NCBI GenBank assembly: GCA_963920635.1
Contig: OY987307.1
Span: 20,971,735 to 21,035,734 of the forward strand
Direction of reading: 5' to 3'
Length of the DNA: 64,000 nucleotides
Source: Pseudeuparius sepicola
Lineage: Eukaryota; Arthropoda; Insecta; Coleoptera; Anthribidae
Shown: positions 20,131 to 35,900 of the stretch, in pieces
How positions within the stretch are numbered: the stretch's first letter is position 1
How the letters are laid out: each line of letters opens with the position of its first letter
Position numbers and translations under genes: made by a program
Notes under the pieces: generated by a model
Told to the model about the DNA's origin: nothing
Database searches by the model: none
The model's input: the letters and a program-made list of their open reading frames with translations, nothing else

Positions 20131-21700
20131 CGAACTAGCCAAATTACCCGCTTAATAGACTGGTAAAACTACCCGTCTAAGGCAGTGGTAAACGGTAATT
20201 ACCCAATTAACGATTACCCTAAAGAAGTCTAAAACAATACACAGATCATACTAAGTGTGTAAAGTGGTCAAACTACCAGCTTGTAGAATGGTCAAACTAC
20301 ACGTTTAAGAGACTGGCAACTGTCTATGAAAATGGTCAACCATGCTGTTTAGCGCACCGGTCAGACTACCCGGTTATTGGACTCGTCGAACTGCACGTCC
20401 AAGAGACTTGTGAAACTACCCGTCCAGGAGACTGGTGAAACTGCTCGCCTAAAAGAGTGGTTAATTACCCGTTTAACGCATTGGTCATATTACCTGTCTA
20501 ATGGACGTCTTTCGTTATGATCATACTACCCGTCAAACGGCAATAGTCAAACTACCCGTCTACTCGTAACATACTGGTTATACTACTCGTTTAATGGACT
20601 TGCCAAACTATACGTCTAGGAGACGTGTCAAACTAGCCATGTAACGTACGGGTCATACTACTCGCTTAATGGGCTGGTAAAACTACCGTTTAACACACTG
20701 GTCATACTGCCCGCTTAACGTACTGCTCGTGCTATCCGTTTAACGTATTGATCAAACTACCCGTTTAACGTACTGGCCAAACTACCCGTTTAACGTACTG
20801 ATCAAACTACCTGTTTAACGTACTGGCCAAACTACCCGTTTAACGTACTGATCAAACTACCCGTATAACTATCCGTTTAATGGGCTAGTCAAATTATTTG
20901 TTTAACGTACTGGTCAACCTACCCGTTTAACGTACCGGCCAAGCTTCCAGTGTAGCGTACTCTCCATATTACCCGATTCAATAACTAGTCAAACTCCACG
21001 TCTAAGGGACTTGTCAGACTACCGGTTTAACGTAACGCTCAACCTACCCGTTTAACTTGCTGATCAACCTACCCGTTTACCGAACTCGTCAAACTACCCA
21101 TTTAATGTACGTGTCAGACTATCCATTTAAAGTACTCGTCAAACTATCCGTTTAATGTACAGATCAAACTAACCGTTTAACGTACCCATTAAACTACTCG
21201 TTTAACGTACCGGTCAAATTACACGTTTAACGCACCGGTCAAACCAACCGTTTAAAGTACCTGTCAAACTACCCGTTTAACCTACCCGTCAAACTACCCG
21301 TTTAACCTACCTTTTAAACTGACCGTTTAATGCACCGGTCACACCAACCGTTTAACATACTGGTCAAGCTGACCGTTTAAAGTATTGGCCAAACTACCCG
21401 TTTAACGTACTTGTCAAACTACCCGTTTAACCTACTTGTCAAACTACCAGTTTAACATGTTCGTCAAACTAGCCGTTTAACGTTCTCGTCAAACTACCCG
21501 TTTAACGTTCACGTCAAACTACCCGTTTGATGTGCTCGTCAAACTACCCGTTTAACGTACTCCCCAAACTACCCGTTTAACGCACTCCCCAAACTACTTG
21601 TTTAACATGCTCGTTTAACGTGATCGTCAAACTACTTGTTTAATATACTAGTCAAACTACCCGTTTAACGTTCTCGTCAACCTATCCGTTTAACGTATTC
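20131..21700 (+). repeat. Degenerate left edge of the 25-bp satellite
   Basis: Monomers are recognisable by an AAACTACCCGTTTAAC-like core but differ strongly from one another, for example ATTACCCGCTTAATAG and CTACACGTTTAAGAG. Spacing is variable. Divergence falls steadily towards the core. This gradient is what unequal exchange predicts: edge repeats escape homogenisation. Confidence 0.9.
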
Positions 21701-22140
21701 GTCAAACTATTCGTTTAACGTACCTGTCAAACTATCCGCTTAACGTACTCGCCAAACTACCCGTTTAACGTTCTCGTCAAACTACCCGTTTAACGTGCTC
21801 GTCAAACTACCCGTTTAACGTCTTCGTCAAACTACCCGTTTAACGTCTTCGTCAAACTACCCGTTTAACGTACTCGTCAAATTACCCGTTTAATGTACTC
21901 GTCAAACTACCCGTTTAACGTACTCGTCAAAATACCCGTTTAACGTACACGTCAAACTACCCGTTTAACGTACCCGTCAAACTACCCGTCAAACTGCCCG
22001 TTTAACGTACTCGTCAAACTACCCGTTTAACGTACTCCTCAAACTACCCGTTTAACGTACACGTCAAACTACCCGTTTAACGTACCCGTCAAACTACCCG
22101 TCAAACTGCCCGTTTAACGTACTCGTCAAACTACCCGTTT

Positions 22141-25100
22141 AACGTACTCCTCAAACTACCCGTTTAACGTACCTGTCAAACTACCCGTTTAACGTACCTG
22201 TCAAACTACCCGTTTAACGTACTCGTCAATATACCCGTTTAACGTATTCGTCAAACTACCCGTTTAACGTACTCGTCAAACTACCCGTTTAACGTACTCC
22301 CCAAACTACCCGTTTAACGTACTCCTCAAACTACTCGTTTAATATACCCGTCAAACTACCCATTTAACGTACCCGTCAAACTACCCGTTTAACGTACCCG
22401 TCAAACTACCCGTTTAACGTACTTCTCAAACTACCCGTTTAACGTACTTGTCAAACTACCCGTTTAACGTACTCGTCAAACTACCTGTTTAACGTACTCG
22501 TCAAACTACCCGTTCAACGTTCTCTTCAAACTACCCGTTTAACGTACTCGTCAAACTACCTGTTTACCGTTCTCGTAAAACTACCCGTTTAACGTTCTCG
22601 TCAAAGTACCTGTTTAACGCATTCCTCAAACTACCCGTTTAACGTGTTCGTTAAACTACCCGTTTAACGTGTTCGTTAAACTACCCGTTTAACGTACTCC
22701 TCAAACTACCCGTTTAACGTACCCGTCAAACTACCCGTTTAACGTACCCGTCAAACTACCCGTTTAACGTACTCGTCAAACTACCCGTTTAACGTACCCG
22801 TCAAACTACCCCTTTAACGTACCCGTCAAACTACCCGTTTAACGTACACGTCAAACTACCCGTCTAACGTACTCGTCAAACTACCCGTTTAACGTACCCG
22901 TCAAAATACCCGTTTAACGTACTCGTCGAACTACCCCTTTAACGTACTCGTCAAAATACCCGTTTAACGTACTCGTCAAACTACCCGTTTAACGTACCCG
23001 TCAAACTACCCGTTTAACGTACTCCTCAAACTACCCGTTTAACGTACTCCTCAAACTACCCGTTTAACGTACTCGTCAAACTACCCGTTTAAAGTACTCG
23101 TCAAACTACCCGTTTAACGTACTCGTCAAACTACCCGTTTAACGTACTCCTCAAACTACCCGTTTAACGTACCTGTCAAACTACCCGTTTAACGTACCTG
23201 TCAAACTATCCGTTTAACGTACTCGTCAAAATACCCGTTTAACGTACTCGTCAAACTACCCCTTTAACGTACTCGTCAAAATACCCGTTTAAAGTACTCG
23301 TCAAACTACCCATTTAACGTACTCGTCAAACTACCCGTTTAACGTACTCCTCAAACTACCCGTTTAACGTACCCGTCAAACTACCCGTTTAACGTACCCG
23401 TCAAACTACCCGTTTAACGTACTCGTCAAACTACCCGTTTAACGTACCCGTCAAACTACCCCTTTAACGTACCCGTCAAACTACCCGTTTAACGTACACG
23501 TCAAACTACCCGTTTAACGTACTCGTCAAACTACCCGTTTAACGTACTCGTCAAACTACCCGTTTAACGTACCCGTCAAACTACCCGTTTGACGTACCCG
23601 TCAAACTACCCCTTTAACGTACTCGTCAAAATACCCGTTTAACGTACTCGTCAAACTACCCTTTTAACGTACCTGTCAAACTACCCGTTTAACGTACTCG
23701 TCAAACTACCCGTTTAACGTACACGTCAAACTACCCGTTTAACGTACTCGTCAAACTACCCGGTTAACGTACACGTCAAACTACCCGTTTAACGTACTCG
23801 TCAAACTACCCGGTTAACGTACTCGTCAAACTACCCGTTTAACGTACTCGTCAAACTACCCGTTTAACGTACCCGTCAAAATACCCGTTTAACGTACTCG
23901 TCGAACTACCCCTTTAACGTACTCGTCAAAATACCCGTTTAACGTACTCGTCAAACTACCCGTTTAACGTACTCGTCAAACTACCCGTTTAACGTACTCG
24001 TCAAACTACCCGTTTAACGTACCCGTCAAACTACCCGTTTGACGTACCCGTCAAACTACCCCTTTAACGTACTCGTCAAAATACCCGTTTAACGTACTCG
24101 TCAAACTACCCTTTTAACGTACCTGTCAAACTACCCGTTTAACGTACTCCTCAAACTACCCGTTTAACGTACCTGTCAAACTACCCGTTTAACGTACCTG
24201 TCAAACTACCCGTTTAACGTACTCGTCAATATACCCGTTTAACGTATTCGTCAAACTACCCGTTTAACGTACTCGTCAAACTACCCGTTTAACGTACTCC
24301 CCAAACTACCCGTTTAACGTACTCCTCAAACTACTCGTTTAATATACCCGTCAAACTACCCATTTAACGTACCCGTCAAACTACCCGTTTAACGTACCCG
24401 TCAAACTACCCGTTTAACGTACTTCTCAAACTACCCGTTTAACGTACTTGTCAAACTACCCGTTTAACGTACTCGTCAAACTACCTGTTTAACGTACTCG
24501 TCAAACTACCCGTTCAACGTTCTCTTCAAACTACCCGTTTAACGTAGTCGTCAAACTACCTGTTTACCGTTCTCGTAAAACTACCCGTTTAACGTTCTCG
24601 TCAAAGTACCTGTTTAACGCATTCCTCAAACTACCCGTTTAACGTGTTCGTTAAACTACCCGTTTAACGTGTTCGTTAAACTACCCGTTTAACGTACTCC
24701 TCAAACTACCCGTTTAACGTACTCCTCAAACTACCCGTTTAACGTACCCGTCAAACTACCCGTATAACGTACCCGTCAAACTACCCGTTTAACGTACTCG
24801 TCAAACTACCCGTTTAACGTACCCGTCAAACTACCCCTTTAACGTACCCGTCAAACTACCCGTTTAACGTACACGTCAAACTACCCGTTTAACGTACTCG
24901 TCAAACTACCCGTTTAACGTACCCGTCAAAATACCCGTTTAACGTACTCGTCGAACTACCCCTTTAACGTACTCGTCAAAATACCCGTTTAACGTACTCG
25001 TCAAACTACCCGTTTAACGCACTCGTCAAACTACCCGTTTAACGTACTCCTCAAACTACCCGTTTAACGTACTCCTCAAACTACCCGTTTAACGTACTCG

Positions 25101-26140
25101 TCAAACTACCCGTTTAAAGTACTCGTCAAACTACCCGTTTAACGTACTCGTCAAACTACCCGTTTAACGTACTCCTCAAACTACCCGTTTAACGTACCTG
25201 TCAAACTACCCGTTTAACGTACCTGTCAAACTATCCGTTTAACGTACTCGTCAAAATACCCGTTTAACGTACTCGTCAAACTACCCCTTTAACGTACTCG
25301 TCAAAATACCCGTTTAAAGTACTCGTCAAACTACCCGTTTAACGTACTCGTCAAACTACCCGTTTAACGTACTCCTCAAACTACCCGTTTAACGTACCCG
25401 TCAAACTACCCGTTTAACGTACCCGTCAAACTACCCGTTTAACGTACTCGTCAAACTACCCGTTTAACGTACCCGTCAAACTACCCCTTTAACGTACCCG
25501 TCAAACTACCCGTTTAACGTACACGTCAAACTACCCGTTTAACGTACTCGTCAAACTACCCGTTTAACGTACTCGTCAAACTACCCGTTTAACGTACCCG
25601 TCAAACTACCCGTTTGACGTACCCGTCAAACTACCCCTTTAACGTACTCGTCAAAATACCCGTTTAACGTACTCGTCAAACTACCCTTTTAACGTACCTG
25701 TCAAACTACCCGTTTAACGTACTCGTCAAACTACCCGTTTAACGTACACGTCAAACTACCCGTTTAACGTACTCGTCAAACTACCCGGTTAACGTACACG
25801 TCAAACTACCCGTTTAACGTACTCGTCAAACTACCCGGTTAACGTACTCGTCAAACTACCCGTTTAACGTACTCGTCAAACTACCCGTTTAACGTACCCG
25901 TCAAAATACCCGTTTAACGTACTCGTCGAACTACCCCTTTAACGTACTCGTCAAAATACCCGTTTAACGTACTCGTCAAACTACCCGTTTAACGTACTCG
26001 TCAAACTACCCGTTTAACGTACTCGTCAAACTACCCGTTTAACGTACCCGTCAAACTACCCGTTTGACGTACCCGTCAAACTACCCCTTTAACGTACTCG
26101 TCAAAATACCCGTTTAACGTACTCGTCAAACTACCCGTTT
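22141..26140 (+). repeat. Higher-order duplication, 2.0-kb period
   Basis: A marked set of variant monomers (GTCAATATACCC at 22,226 with a following GTATTCG; paired GTTCGTTAAA units near 22,650) recurs exactly 2,000 bp later, at 24,226 and about 24,650. Beyond 24,720 the offset becomes 2,025 through one extra monomer. The same set appears a third time 8,400 bp further on (32,626; about 33,050). Confidence 0.85.
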
Positions 26141-29100
26141 AACGTACACGTCAAACTACCCGTTTAACGTACTCGTCAAACTACCCGGTTAACGTACACG
26201 TCAAACTACCCGTTTAACGTACTCGTCAAACTACCCGGTTAACGTACTCGTCAAACTACCCGTTTAACGTACTCGTCAAACTACCCGTTTAACGTACCCG
26301 TCAAAATACACGTTTAACGTACTCGTCGAACTACCCCTTTAACGTACTCGTCAAAATACCCGTTTAACGTACTCGTCAAACTACCCGGTTAACGTACACG
26401 TCAAACTACCCGTTTAACGTACTCGTCAAACTACCCGGTTAACGTACTCGTCAAACTACCCGTTTAACGTACTCGTCAAACTACCCGTTTAACGTACCCG
26501 TCAAAATACCCGTTTAACGTACTCGTCGAACTACCCCTTTAACGTACTCGTCAAAATACCCGTTTAACGTACTCGTCAAACTACCCGTTTAACGTACCCG
26601 TCAAAATACCCGTTTAACGTACTCGTCGAACTACCCCTTTAACGTACTCGTCAAAATACCCGTTTAACGTACTCGTCAAACTACCCGTTTAACGTACTCG
26701 TCAAACTACCCGTTTAACGTACTCCTCAAACTACCCGTTTAACGTACTCCTCAAACTACCCCTTTAACGTACTCGTCAAAATACCCGTTTAAAGTACTCG
26801 TCAAACTACCCGTTTAACGTACTCGTCAAACTACCCGTTTAACGTACTCCTCAAACTACCCGTTTAACGTACCTGTCAAACTACCCGTTTAACGTACCTG
26901 TCAAACTATCCGTTTAACGTACTCGTCAAACTACCCTTTTAACGTACCTGTCAATTTCCCCATTTAACGTACTCGTCAAACTACCCAGTTAACGTACTCG
27001 TCAAACTACCCGCTTAACGTACCCGTCAAACTACCCGTTTAACGTACCCGTCAAACTACCCCTTTAACGTACTCGTCAAAATACCCGTTTAACCTACTCG
27101 TCAAACTACCCTTTTAACGTACCTGTCAATCTCCCCATTTAACGTACTCGTCAAACTACCCGGTTAACGTACTCGTCAAACTACCCGCTTAACGTACCCG
27201 TCAAACTACCTGTTTAACGTACTCGTCAAACTACCCGTTTAACGTACTCGTCAAACTACCCGTTTAACGTACCCGTCAAACTACCCCTTTAACGTACTCG
27301 TCAAAATACCCGTTTAACGTACCCGTCAAAATGCCCGTTTAACGTACTCGTCAAACTACCCCTTTAACGTACCCGTCAAACTACCCGTTTAACGTACCCG
27401 TCAAACTACCCCTTTAACGTACCCGTCAAACTACCCCTTTAACGTACTCGTCAAAATACCCGTTTAACCTACTCTTCAAACTACCCGGTTAACGTACTCG
27501 TCAAACTACCCGTTTAACGTACCTGTCAAACTACCCGTTTAACGTACCTGTCAAACTACCCTTTTAACGTACCTGTCAAACTATCCGTTTAACGTACTCG
27601 TCAAACTACCCTTTTAACGTACCTGTCAATCTCCCCATTTAACGTACTCGTCAAACTACCCGTTTAACGTACTCGTCAAACTACCCGTTTAACGTACTCG
27701 TCAAACTACCCGTTTAACCTACTCGTCAAACTACCCGTTTAACGTACTCGTCAAAATACCCGTTTAACGTACCCGTCAAACTACCCGTTTAACGTACTCG
27801 TCAAACTACCCGTTTAACGTACCCGTCAAACTACCCGTTTAACGTACTCGTCAAAATACCCGTTTAACGTACCCGTAAAACTACCCGTTTAACGTACTCG
27901 TCAAACTACCCGTTTAACGTACTCGTCAAACTACCCGTTTAATGTACTCGTCAAAATACCCGTTTAACGTACCCGTCAAACTACCCGTTTAACGTACTCG
28001 TCAAACTACCCGTTTAACGTACTCGTCAAACTACCCGTTTAACGTACTCGTCAAACTACCCGTTTAACGTACCTGTCAAACTACCCGTTTAACGTACCTG
28101 TCAAACTACCTGTTTAACCTACTCGTCAAACTACCTGTTTAACGTACTCGTCAAACTACCCGGTTAACGTACTCGTCAAACTACCCGCTTAACGTACCCG
28201 TCAAACTACCCGTTTAACGTACTCGTCAAACTACCCGTTTAACGTACCCGTCAAACTACCCGTTTGACGTACCCGTCAAACTACCCCTTTAACGTACTCG
28301 TCAAAATACCCGTTTAACGTACTCGTCAAACTACCCGTTTAACGTACACGTCAAACTACCCGTTTAACGTACTCGTCAAACTACCCGGTTAACGTACACG
28401 TCAAACTACCCGTTTAACGTACTCGTCAAACTACCCGGTTAACGTACTCGTCAAACTACCCGTTTAACGTACTCGTCAAACTACCCGTTTAACGTACCCG
28501 TCAAAATACCCGTTTAACGTACTCGTCGAACTACCCCTTTAACGTACTCGTCAAAATACCCGTTTAACGTACTCGTCAAACTACCCGGTTAACGTACACG
28601 TCAAACTACCCGTTTAACGTACTCGTCAAACTACCCGGTTAACGTACTCGTCAAACTACCCGTTTAACGTACTCGTCAAACTACCCGTTTAACGTACCCG
28701 TCAAAATACCCGTTTAACGTACTCGTCGAACTACCCCTTTAACGTACTCGTCAAAATACCCGTTTAACGTACTCGTCAAACTACCCGTTTAACGTACCCG
28801 TCAAAATACCCGTTTAACGTACTCGTCGAACTACCCCTTTAACGTACTCGTCAAAATACCCGTTTAACGTACTCGTCAAACTACCCGTTTAACGTACTCG
28901 TCAAACTACCCGTTTAACGTACTCCTCAAACTACCCGTTTAACGTACTCCTCAAACTACCCCTTTAACGTACTCGTCAAAATACCCGTTTAAAGTACTCG
29001 TCAAACTACCCGTTTAACGTACTCGTCAAACTACCCGTTTAACGTACTCCTCAAACTACCCGTTTAACGTACCTGTCAAACTACCCGTTTAACGTACCTG

Positions 29101-32100
29101 TCAAACTATCCGTTTAACGTACTCGTCAAACTACCCTTTTAACGTACCTGTCAATTTCCCCATTTAACGTACTCGTCAAACTACCCAGTTAACGTACTCG
29201 TCAAACTACCCGCTTAACGTACCCGTCAAACTACCCGTTTAACGTACCCGTCAAACTACCCCTTTAACGTACTCGTCAAAATACCCGTTTAACCTACTCG
29301 TCAAACTACCCTTTTAACGTACCTGTCAATCTCCCCATTTAACGTACTCGTCAAACTACCCGGTTAACGTACTCGTCAAACTACCCGCTTAACGTACCCG
29401 TCAAACTACCTGTTTAACGTACTCGTCAAACTACCCGTTTAACGTACTCGTCAAACTACCCGTTTAACGTACCCGTCAACCTACCCCTTTAACGTACTCG
29501 TCAAAATACCCGTTTAACGTACCCGTCAAAATGCCCGTTTAACGTACTCGTCAAACTACCCCTTTAACGTACCCGTCAAACTACCCGTTTAACGTACCCG
29601 TCAAACTACCCCTTTAACGTACCCGTCAAACTACCCCTTTAACGTACTCGTCAAAATACCCGTTTAACCTACTCTTCAAACTACCCGGTTAACGTACTCG
29701 TCAAACTACCCGCTTAACGTACCCGTCAAACTACCCGTTTAACGTACTCGTCAAACTATCCGTTTAACGTACTCGTCAAACTACCCTTTTAACGTACCTG
29801 TCAATTTCCCCATTTAACGTACTCGTCAAACTACCCAGTTAACGTACTCGTCAAACTACCCGCTTAACGTACCCGTCAAACTACCCGTTTAACGTACCCG
29901 TCAAACTACCCCTTTAACGTACTCGTCAAAATACCCGTTTAACCTACTCGTCAAACTACCCTTTTAACGTACCTGTCAATCTCCCCATTTAACGTACTCG
30001 TCAAACTACCCGGTTAACGTACTCGTCAAACTACCCGCTTAACGTACCCGTCAAACTACCTGTTTAACGTACTCGTCAAACTACCCGTTTAACGTACTCG
30101 TCAAACTACCCGTTTAACGTACCCGTCAAACTACCCCTTTAACGTACTCGTCAAAATACCCGTTTAACGTACCCGTCAAAATGCCCGTTTAACGTACTCG
30201 TCAAACTACCCCTTTAACGTACCCGTCAAACTACCCGTTTAACGTACCCGTCAAACTACCCCTTTAACGTACCCGTCAAACTACCCCTTTAACGTACTCG
30301 TCAAAATACCCGTTTAACCTACTCTTCAAACTACCCGGTTAACGTACTCGTCAAACTACCCGCTTAACGTACCCGTCAAACTACCCGTTTAACGTACTCG
30401 TCAAACTACCCCTTTAACGTACTCGTCAAAACACCCGTTTAACCTACTCGTCAAACTACCTGTTTAACGTACTCGTCAAACTACCCGGTTAACGTACTCG
30501 TCAAACTACCCGCTTAACGTACCCGTCAAACTACCCGTTTAACGTACTCGTCAAACTACCCCTTTAACGTACTCGTCAAACTACCCCTTTAACGTACTCG
30601 TCAAACTACCCCTTTAACGTACTCGTCAAACTACCCCTTTAACGTACTCGTCAAACTACCCCTTTAACGTACTCGTCAAACTACCCCTTTAACGTACTCG
30701 TCAAAATACCCGTTTAAAGTACTCGTCAAACTACCCGTTTAACGTACTCCTCAAACTACCCGTTTAACGTACCTGTCAAACTACCCGTTTAACGTACCTG
30801 TCAAACTACCCGTTTAACGTACCTGTCAAACTACCCTTTTAACGTACCTGTCAAACTACCCGTTTAACGTACTCGTCAAACTACCCGTTTAACGTACTCC
30901 TCAAACTACCCGTTTAACGTACTCGTCAAACTACCCGTTTAACGTACTCGTCAAACTACCCGTTTAACGTACCCGTCAAACTACCCGTTTAACGTTTTCG
31001 TCAAAATACCCGTTTAACGTACTCGTCAAACTACCCGTTTAACGTACCCGTCAAACTACTCGTTTAACGTACTCGTCAAACTACCCGTTTAACGTACTCG
31101 TCAAACTACCCGTTTAACGTACCCGTCAAACTACCCGTTTAACGTACCCGTCAAACTACCCGTTTAACGTACTCGTCAAACTACCCGTTTAACGTACCCG
31201 TCAAACTACCCCTTTAACGTACCCGTCAAACTACCCGTTTAACGTACACGTCAAACTACCCGTCTAACGTACTCGTCAAACTACCCGTTTAACGTACCCG
31301 TCAAAATACCCGTTTAACGTACTCGTCGAACTACCCCTTTAACGTACTCGTCAAAATACCCGTTTAACGTACTCGTCAAACTACCCGTTTAACGTACTCG
31401 TCAAACTACCCGTTTAACGTACTCCTCAAACTACCCGTTTAACGTACTCCTCAAACTACCCGTTTAACGTACTCGTCAAACTACCCGTTTAAAGTACTCG
31501 TCAAACTACCCGTTTAACGTACTCGTCAAACTACCCGTTTAACGTACTCCTCAAACTACCCGTTTAACGTACCTGTCAAACTACCCGTTTAACGTACCTG
31601 TCAAACTATCCGTTTAACGTACTCGTCAAAATACCCGTTTAACGTACTCGTCAAACTACCCCTTTAACGTACTCGTCAAAATACCCGTTTAAAGTACTCG
31701 TCAAACTACCCATTTAACGTACTCGTCAAACTACCCGTTTAACGTACTCCTCAAACTACCCGTTTAACGTACCCGTCAAACTACCCGTTTAACGTACCCG
31801 TCAAACTACCCGTTTAACGTACTCGTCAAACTACCCGTTTAACGTACCCGTCAAACTACCCCTTTAACGTACCCGTCAAACTACCCGTTTAACGTACACG
31901 TCAAACTACCCGTTTAACGTACTCGTCAAACTACCCGTTTAACGTACTCGTCAAACTACCCGTTTAACGTACCCGTCAAACTACCCGTTTGACGTACCCG
32001 TCAAACTACCCCTTTAACGTACTCGTCAAAATACCCGTTTAACGTACTCGTCAAACTACCCTTTTAACGTACCTGTCAAACTACCCGTTTAACGTACTCG

Positions 32101-35100
32101 TCAAACTACCCGTTTAACGTACACGTCAAACTACCCGTTTAACGTACTCGTCAAACTACCCGGTTAACGTACACGTCAAACTACCCGTTTAACGTACTCG
32201 TCAAACTACCCGGTTAACGTACTCGTCAAACTACCCGTTTAACGTACTCGTCAAACTACCCGTTTAACGTACCCGTCAAAATACCCGTTTAACGTACTCG
32301 TCGAACTACCCCTTTAACGTACTCGTCAAAATACCCGTTTAACGTACTCGTCAAACTACCCGTTTAACGTACTCGTCAAACTACCCGTTTAACGTACTCG
32401 TCAAACTACCCGTTTAACGTACCCGTCAAACTACCCGTTTGACGTACCCGTCAAACTACCCCTTTAACGTACTCGTCAAAATACCCGTTTAACGTACTCG
32501 TCAAACTACCCTTTTAACGTACCTGTCAAACTACCCGTTTAACGTACTCCTCAAACTACCCGTTTAACGTACCTGTCAAACTACCCGTTTAACGTACCTG
32601 TCAAACTACCCGTTTAACGTACTCGTCAATATACCCGTTTAACGTATTCGTCAAACTACCCGTTTAACGTACTCGTCAAACTACCCGTTTAACGTACTCC
32701 CCAAACTACCCGTTTAACGTACTCCTCAAACTACTCGTTTAATATACCCGTCAAACTACCCATTTAACGTACCCGTCAAACTACCCGTTTAACGTACCCG
32801 TCAAACTACCCGTTTAACGTACTTCTCAAACTACCCGTTTAACGTACTTGTCAAACTACCCGTTTAACGTACTCGTCAAACTACCTGTTTAACGTACTCG
32901 TCAAACTACCCGTTCAACGTTCTCTTCAAACTACCCGTTTAACGTAGTCGTCAAACTACCTGTTTACCGTTCTCGTAAAACTACCCGTTTAACGTTCTCG
33001 TCAAAGTACCTGTTTAACGCATTCCTCAAACTACCCGTTTAACGTGTTCGTTAAACTACCCGTTTAACGTGTTCGTTAAACTACCCGTTTAACGTACTCC
33101 TCAAACTACCCGTTTAACGTACCCGTCAAACTACCCGTATAACGTACCCGTCAAACTACCCGTTTAACGTACTCGTCAAACTACCCGTTTAACGTACCCG
33201 TCAAACTACCCCTTTAACGTACCCGTCAAACTACCCGTTTAACGTACACGTCAAACTACCCGTTTAACGTACTCGTCAAACTACCCGTTTAACGTACCCG
33301 TCAAAATACCCGTTTAACGTACTCGTCGAACTACCCCTTTAACGTACTCGTCAAAATACCCGTTTAACGTACTCGTCAAACTACCCGTTTAACGCACTCG
33401 TCAAACTACCCGTTTAACGTACTCCTCAAACTACCCGTTTAACGTACTCCTCAAACTACCCGTTTAACGTACTCGTCAAACTACCCGTTTAAAGTACTCG
33501 TCAAACTACCCGTTTAACGTACTCGTCAAACTACCCGTTTAACGTACTCCTCAAACTACCCGTTTAACGTACCTGTCAAACTACCCGTTTAACGTACCTG
33601 TCAAACTATCCGTTTAACGTACTCGTCAAAATACCCGTTTAACGTACTCGTCAAACTACCCCTTTAACGTACTCGTCAAAATACCCGTTTAAAGTACTCG
33701 TCAAACTACCCGTTTAACGTACTCGTCAAACTACCCGTTTAACGTACTCCTCAAACTACCCGTTTAACGTACCCGTCAAACTACCCGTTTAACGTACCCG
33801 TCAAACTACCCGTTTAACGTACTCGTCAAACTACCCGTTTAACGTACCCGTCAAACTACCCCTTTAACGTACCCGTCAAACTACCCGTTTAACGTACACG
33901 TCAAACTACCCGTTTAACGTACTCGTCAAACTACCCGTTTAACGTACTCGTCAAACTACCCGTTTAACGTACCCGTCAAACTACCCGTTTGACGTACCCG
34001 TCAAACTACCCCTTTAACGTACTCGTCAAAATACCCGTTTAACGTACTCGTCAAACTACCCTTTTAACGTACCTGTCAAACTACCCGTTTAACGTACTCG
34101 TCAAACTACCCGTTTAACGTACACGTCAAACTACCCGTTTAACGTACTCGTCAAACTACCCGGTTAACGTACACGTCAAACTACCCGTTTAACGTACTCG
34201 TCAAACTACCCGGTTAACGTACTCGTCAAACTACCCGTTTAACGTACTCGTCAAACTACCCGTTTAACGTACCCGTCAAAATACCCGTTTAACGTACTCG
34301 TCGAACTACCCCTTTAACGTACTCGTCAAAATACCCGTTTAACGTACTCGTCAAACTACCCGTTTAACGTACTCGTCAAACTACCCGTTTAACGTACTCG
34401 TCAAACTACCCGTTTAACGTACCCGTCAAACTACCCGTTTGACGTACCCGTCAAACTACCCCTTTAACGTACTCGTCAAAATACCCGTTTAACGTACTCG
34501 TCAAACTACCCGTTTAACGTACACGTCAAACTACCCGTTTAACGTACTCGTCAAACTACCCGGTTAACGTACACGTCAAACTACCCGTTTAACGTACTCG
34601 TCAAACTACCCGGTTAACGTACTCGTCAAACTACCCGTTTAACGTACTCGTCAAACTACCCGTTTAACGTACCCGTCAAAATACACGTTTAACGTACTCG
34701 TCGAACTACCCCTTTAACGTACTCGTCAAAATACCCGTTTAACGTACTCGTCAAACTACCCGGTTAACGTACACGTCAAACTACCCGTTTAACGTACTCG
34801 TCAAACTACCCGGTTAACGTACTCGTCAAACTACCCGTTTAACGTACTCGTCAAACTACCCGTTTAACGTACCCGTCAAAATACCCGTTTAACGTACTCG
34901 TCGAACTACCCCTTTAACGTACTCGTCAAAATACCCGTTTAACGTACTCGTCAAACTACCCGTTTAACGTACCCGTCAAAATACCCGTTTAACGTACTCG
35001 TCGAACTACCCCTTTAACGTACTCGTCAAAATACCCGTTTAACGTACTCGTCAAACTACCCGTTTAACGTACTCGTCAAACTACCCGTTTAACGTACTCG

Positions 35101-35900
35101 TCAAACTACCCGTTTAACGTACTCCTCAAACTACCCGTTTAACGTACTCCTCAAACTACCCCTTTAACGTACTCGTCAAAATACCCGTTTAAAGTACTCG
35201 TCAAACTACCCGTTTAACGTACTCGTCAAACTACCCGTTTAACGTACTCCTCAAACTACCCGTTTAACGTACCTGTCAAACTACCCGTTTAACGTACCTG
35301 TCAAACTATCCGTTTAACGTACTCGTCAAACTACCCTTTTAACGTACCTGTCAATTTCCCCATTTAACGTACTCGTCAAACTACCCAGTTAACGTACTCG
35401 TCAAACTACCCGCTTAACGTACCCGTCAAACTACCCGTTTAACGTACCCGTCAAACTACCCCTTTAACGTACTCGTCAAAATACCCGTTTAACCTACTCG
35501 TCAAACTACCCTTTTAACGTACCTGTCAATCTCCCCAATTAACGTACTCGTCAAACTACCCGGTTAACGTACTCGTCAAACTACCCGCTTAACGTACCCG
35601 TCAAACTACCTGTTTAACGTACTCGTCAAACTACCCGTTTAACGTACTCGTCAAACTACCCGTTTAACGTACCCGTCAAACTACCCCTTTAACGTACTCG
35701 TCAAAATACCCGTTTAACGTACCCGTCAAAATGCCCGTTTAACGTACTCGTCAAACTACCCCTTTAACGTACCCGTCAAACCACCCGTTTAACGTACCCG
35801 TCAAACTACCCCTTTAACGTACCCGTCAAACTACCCCTTTAACGTACTCGTCAAAATACCCGTTTAACCTACTCTTCAAACTACCCGGTTAACGTACTCG
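22681..35900 (+). repeat. Higher-order duplication, 8.4-kb offset (22.68-27.50 kb and 31.08-35.90 kb)
   Basis: About 4.8 kb of monomer-variant order is repeated at an offset of 8,400 bp. The offset is briefly 8,375 bp between about 24,720 and 26,700, where one monomer was gained or lost. Diagnostic shared variants are CGTCTAACG (22,861 and 31,261) and AAAATACACG (about 26,304 and 34,679). It shows large-scale copying inside the array. Confidence 0.85.
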
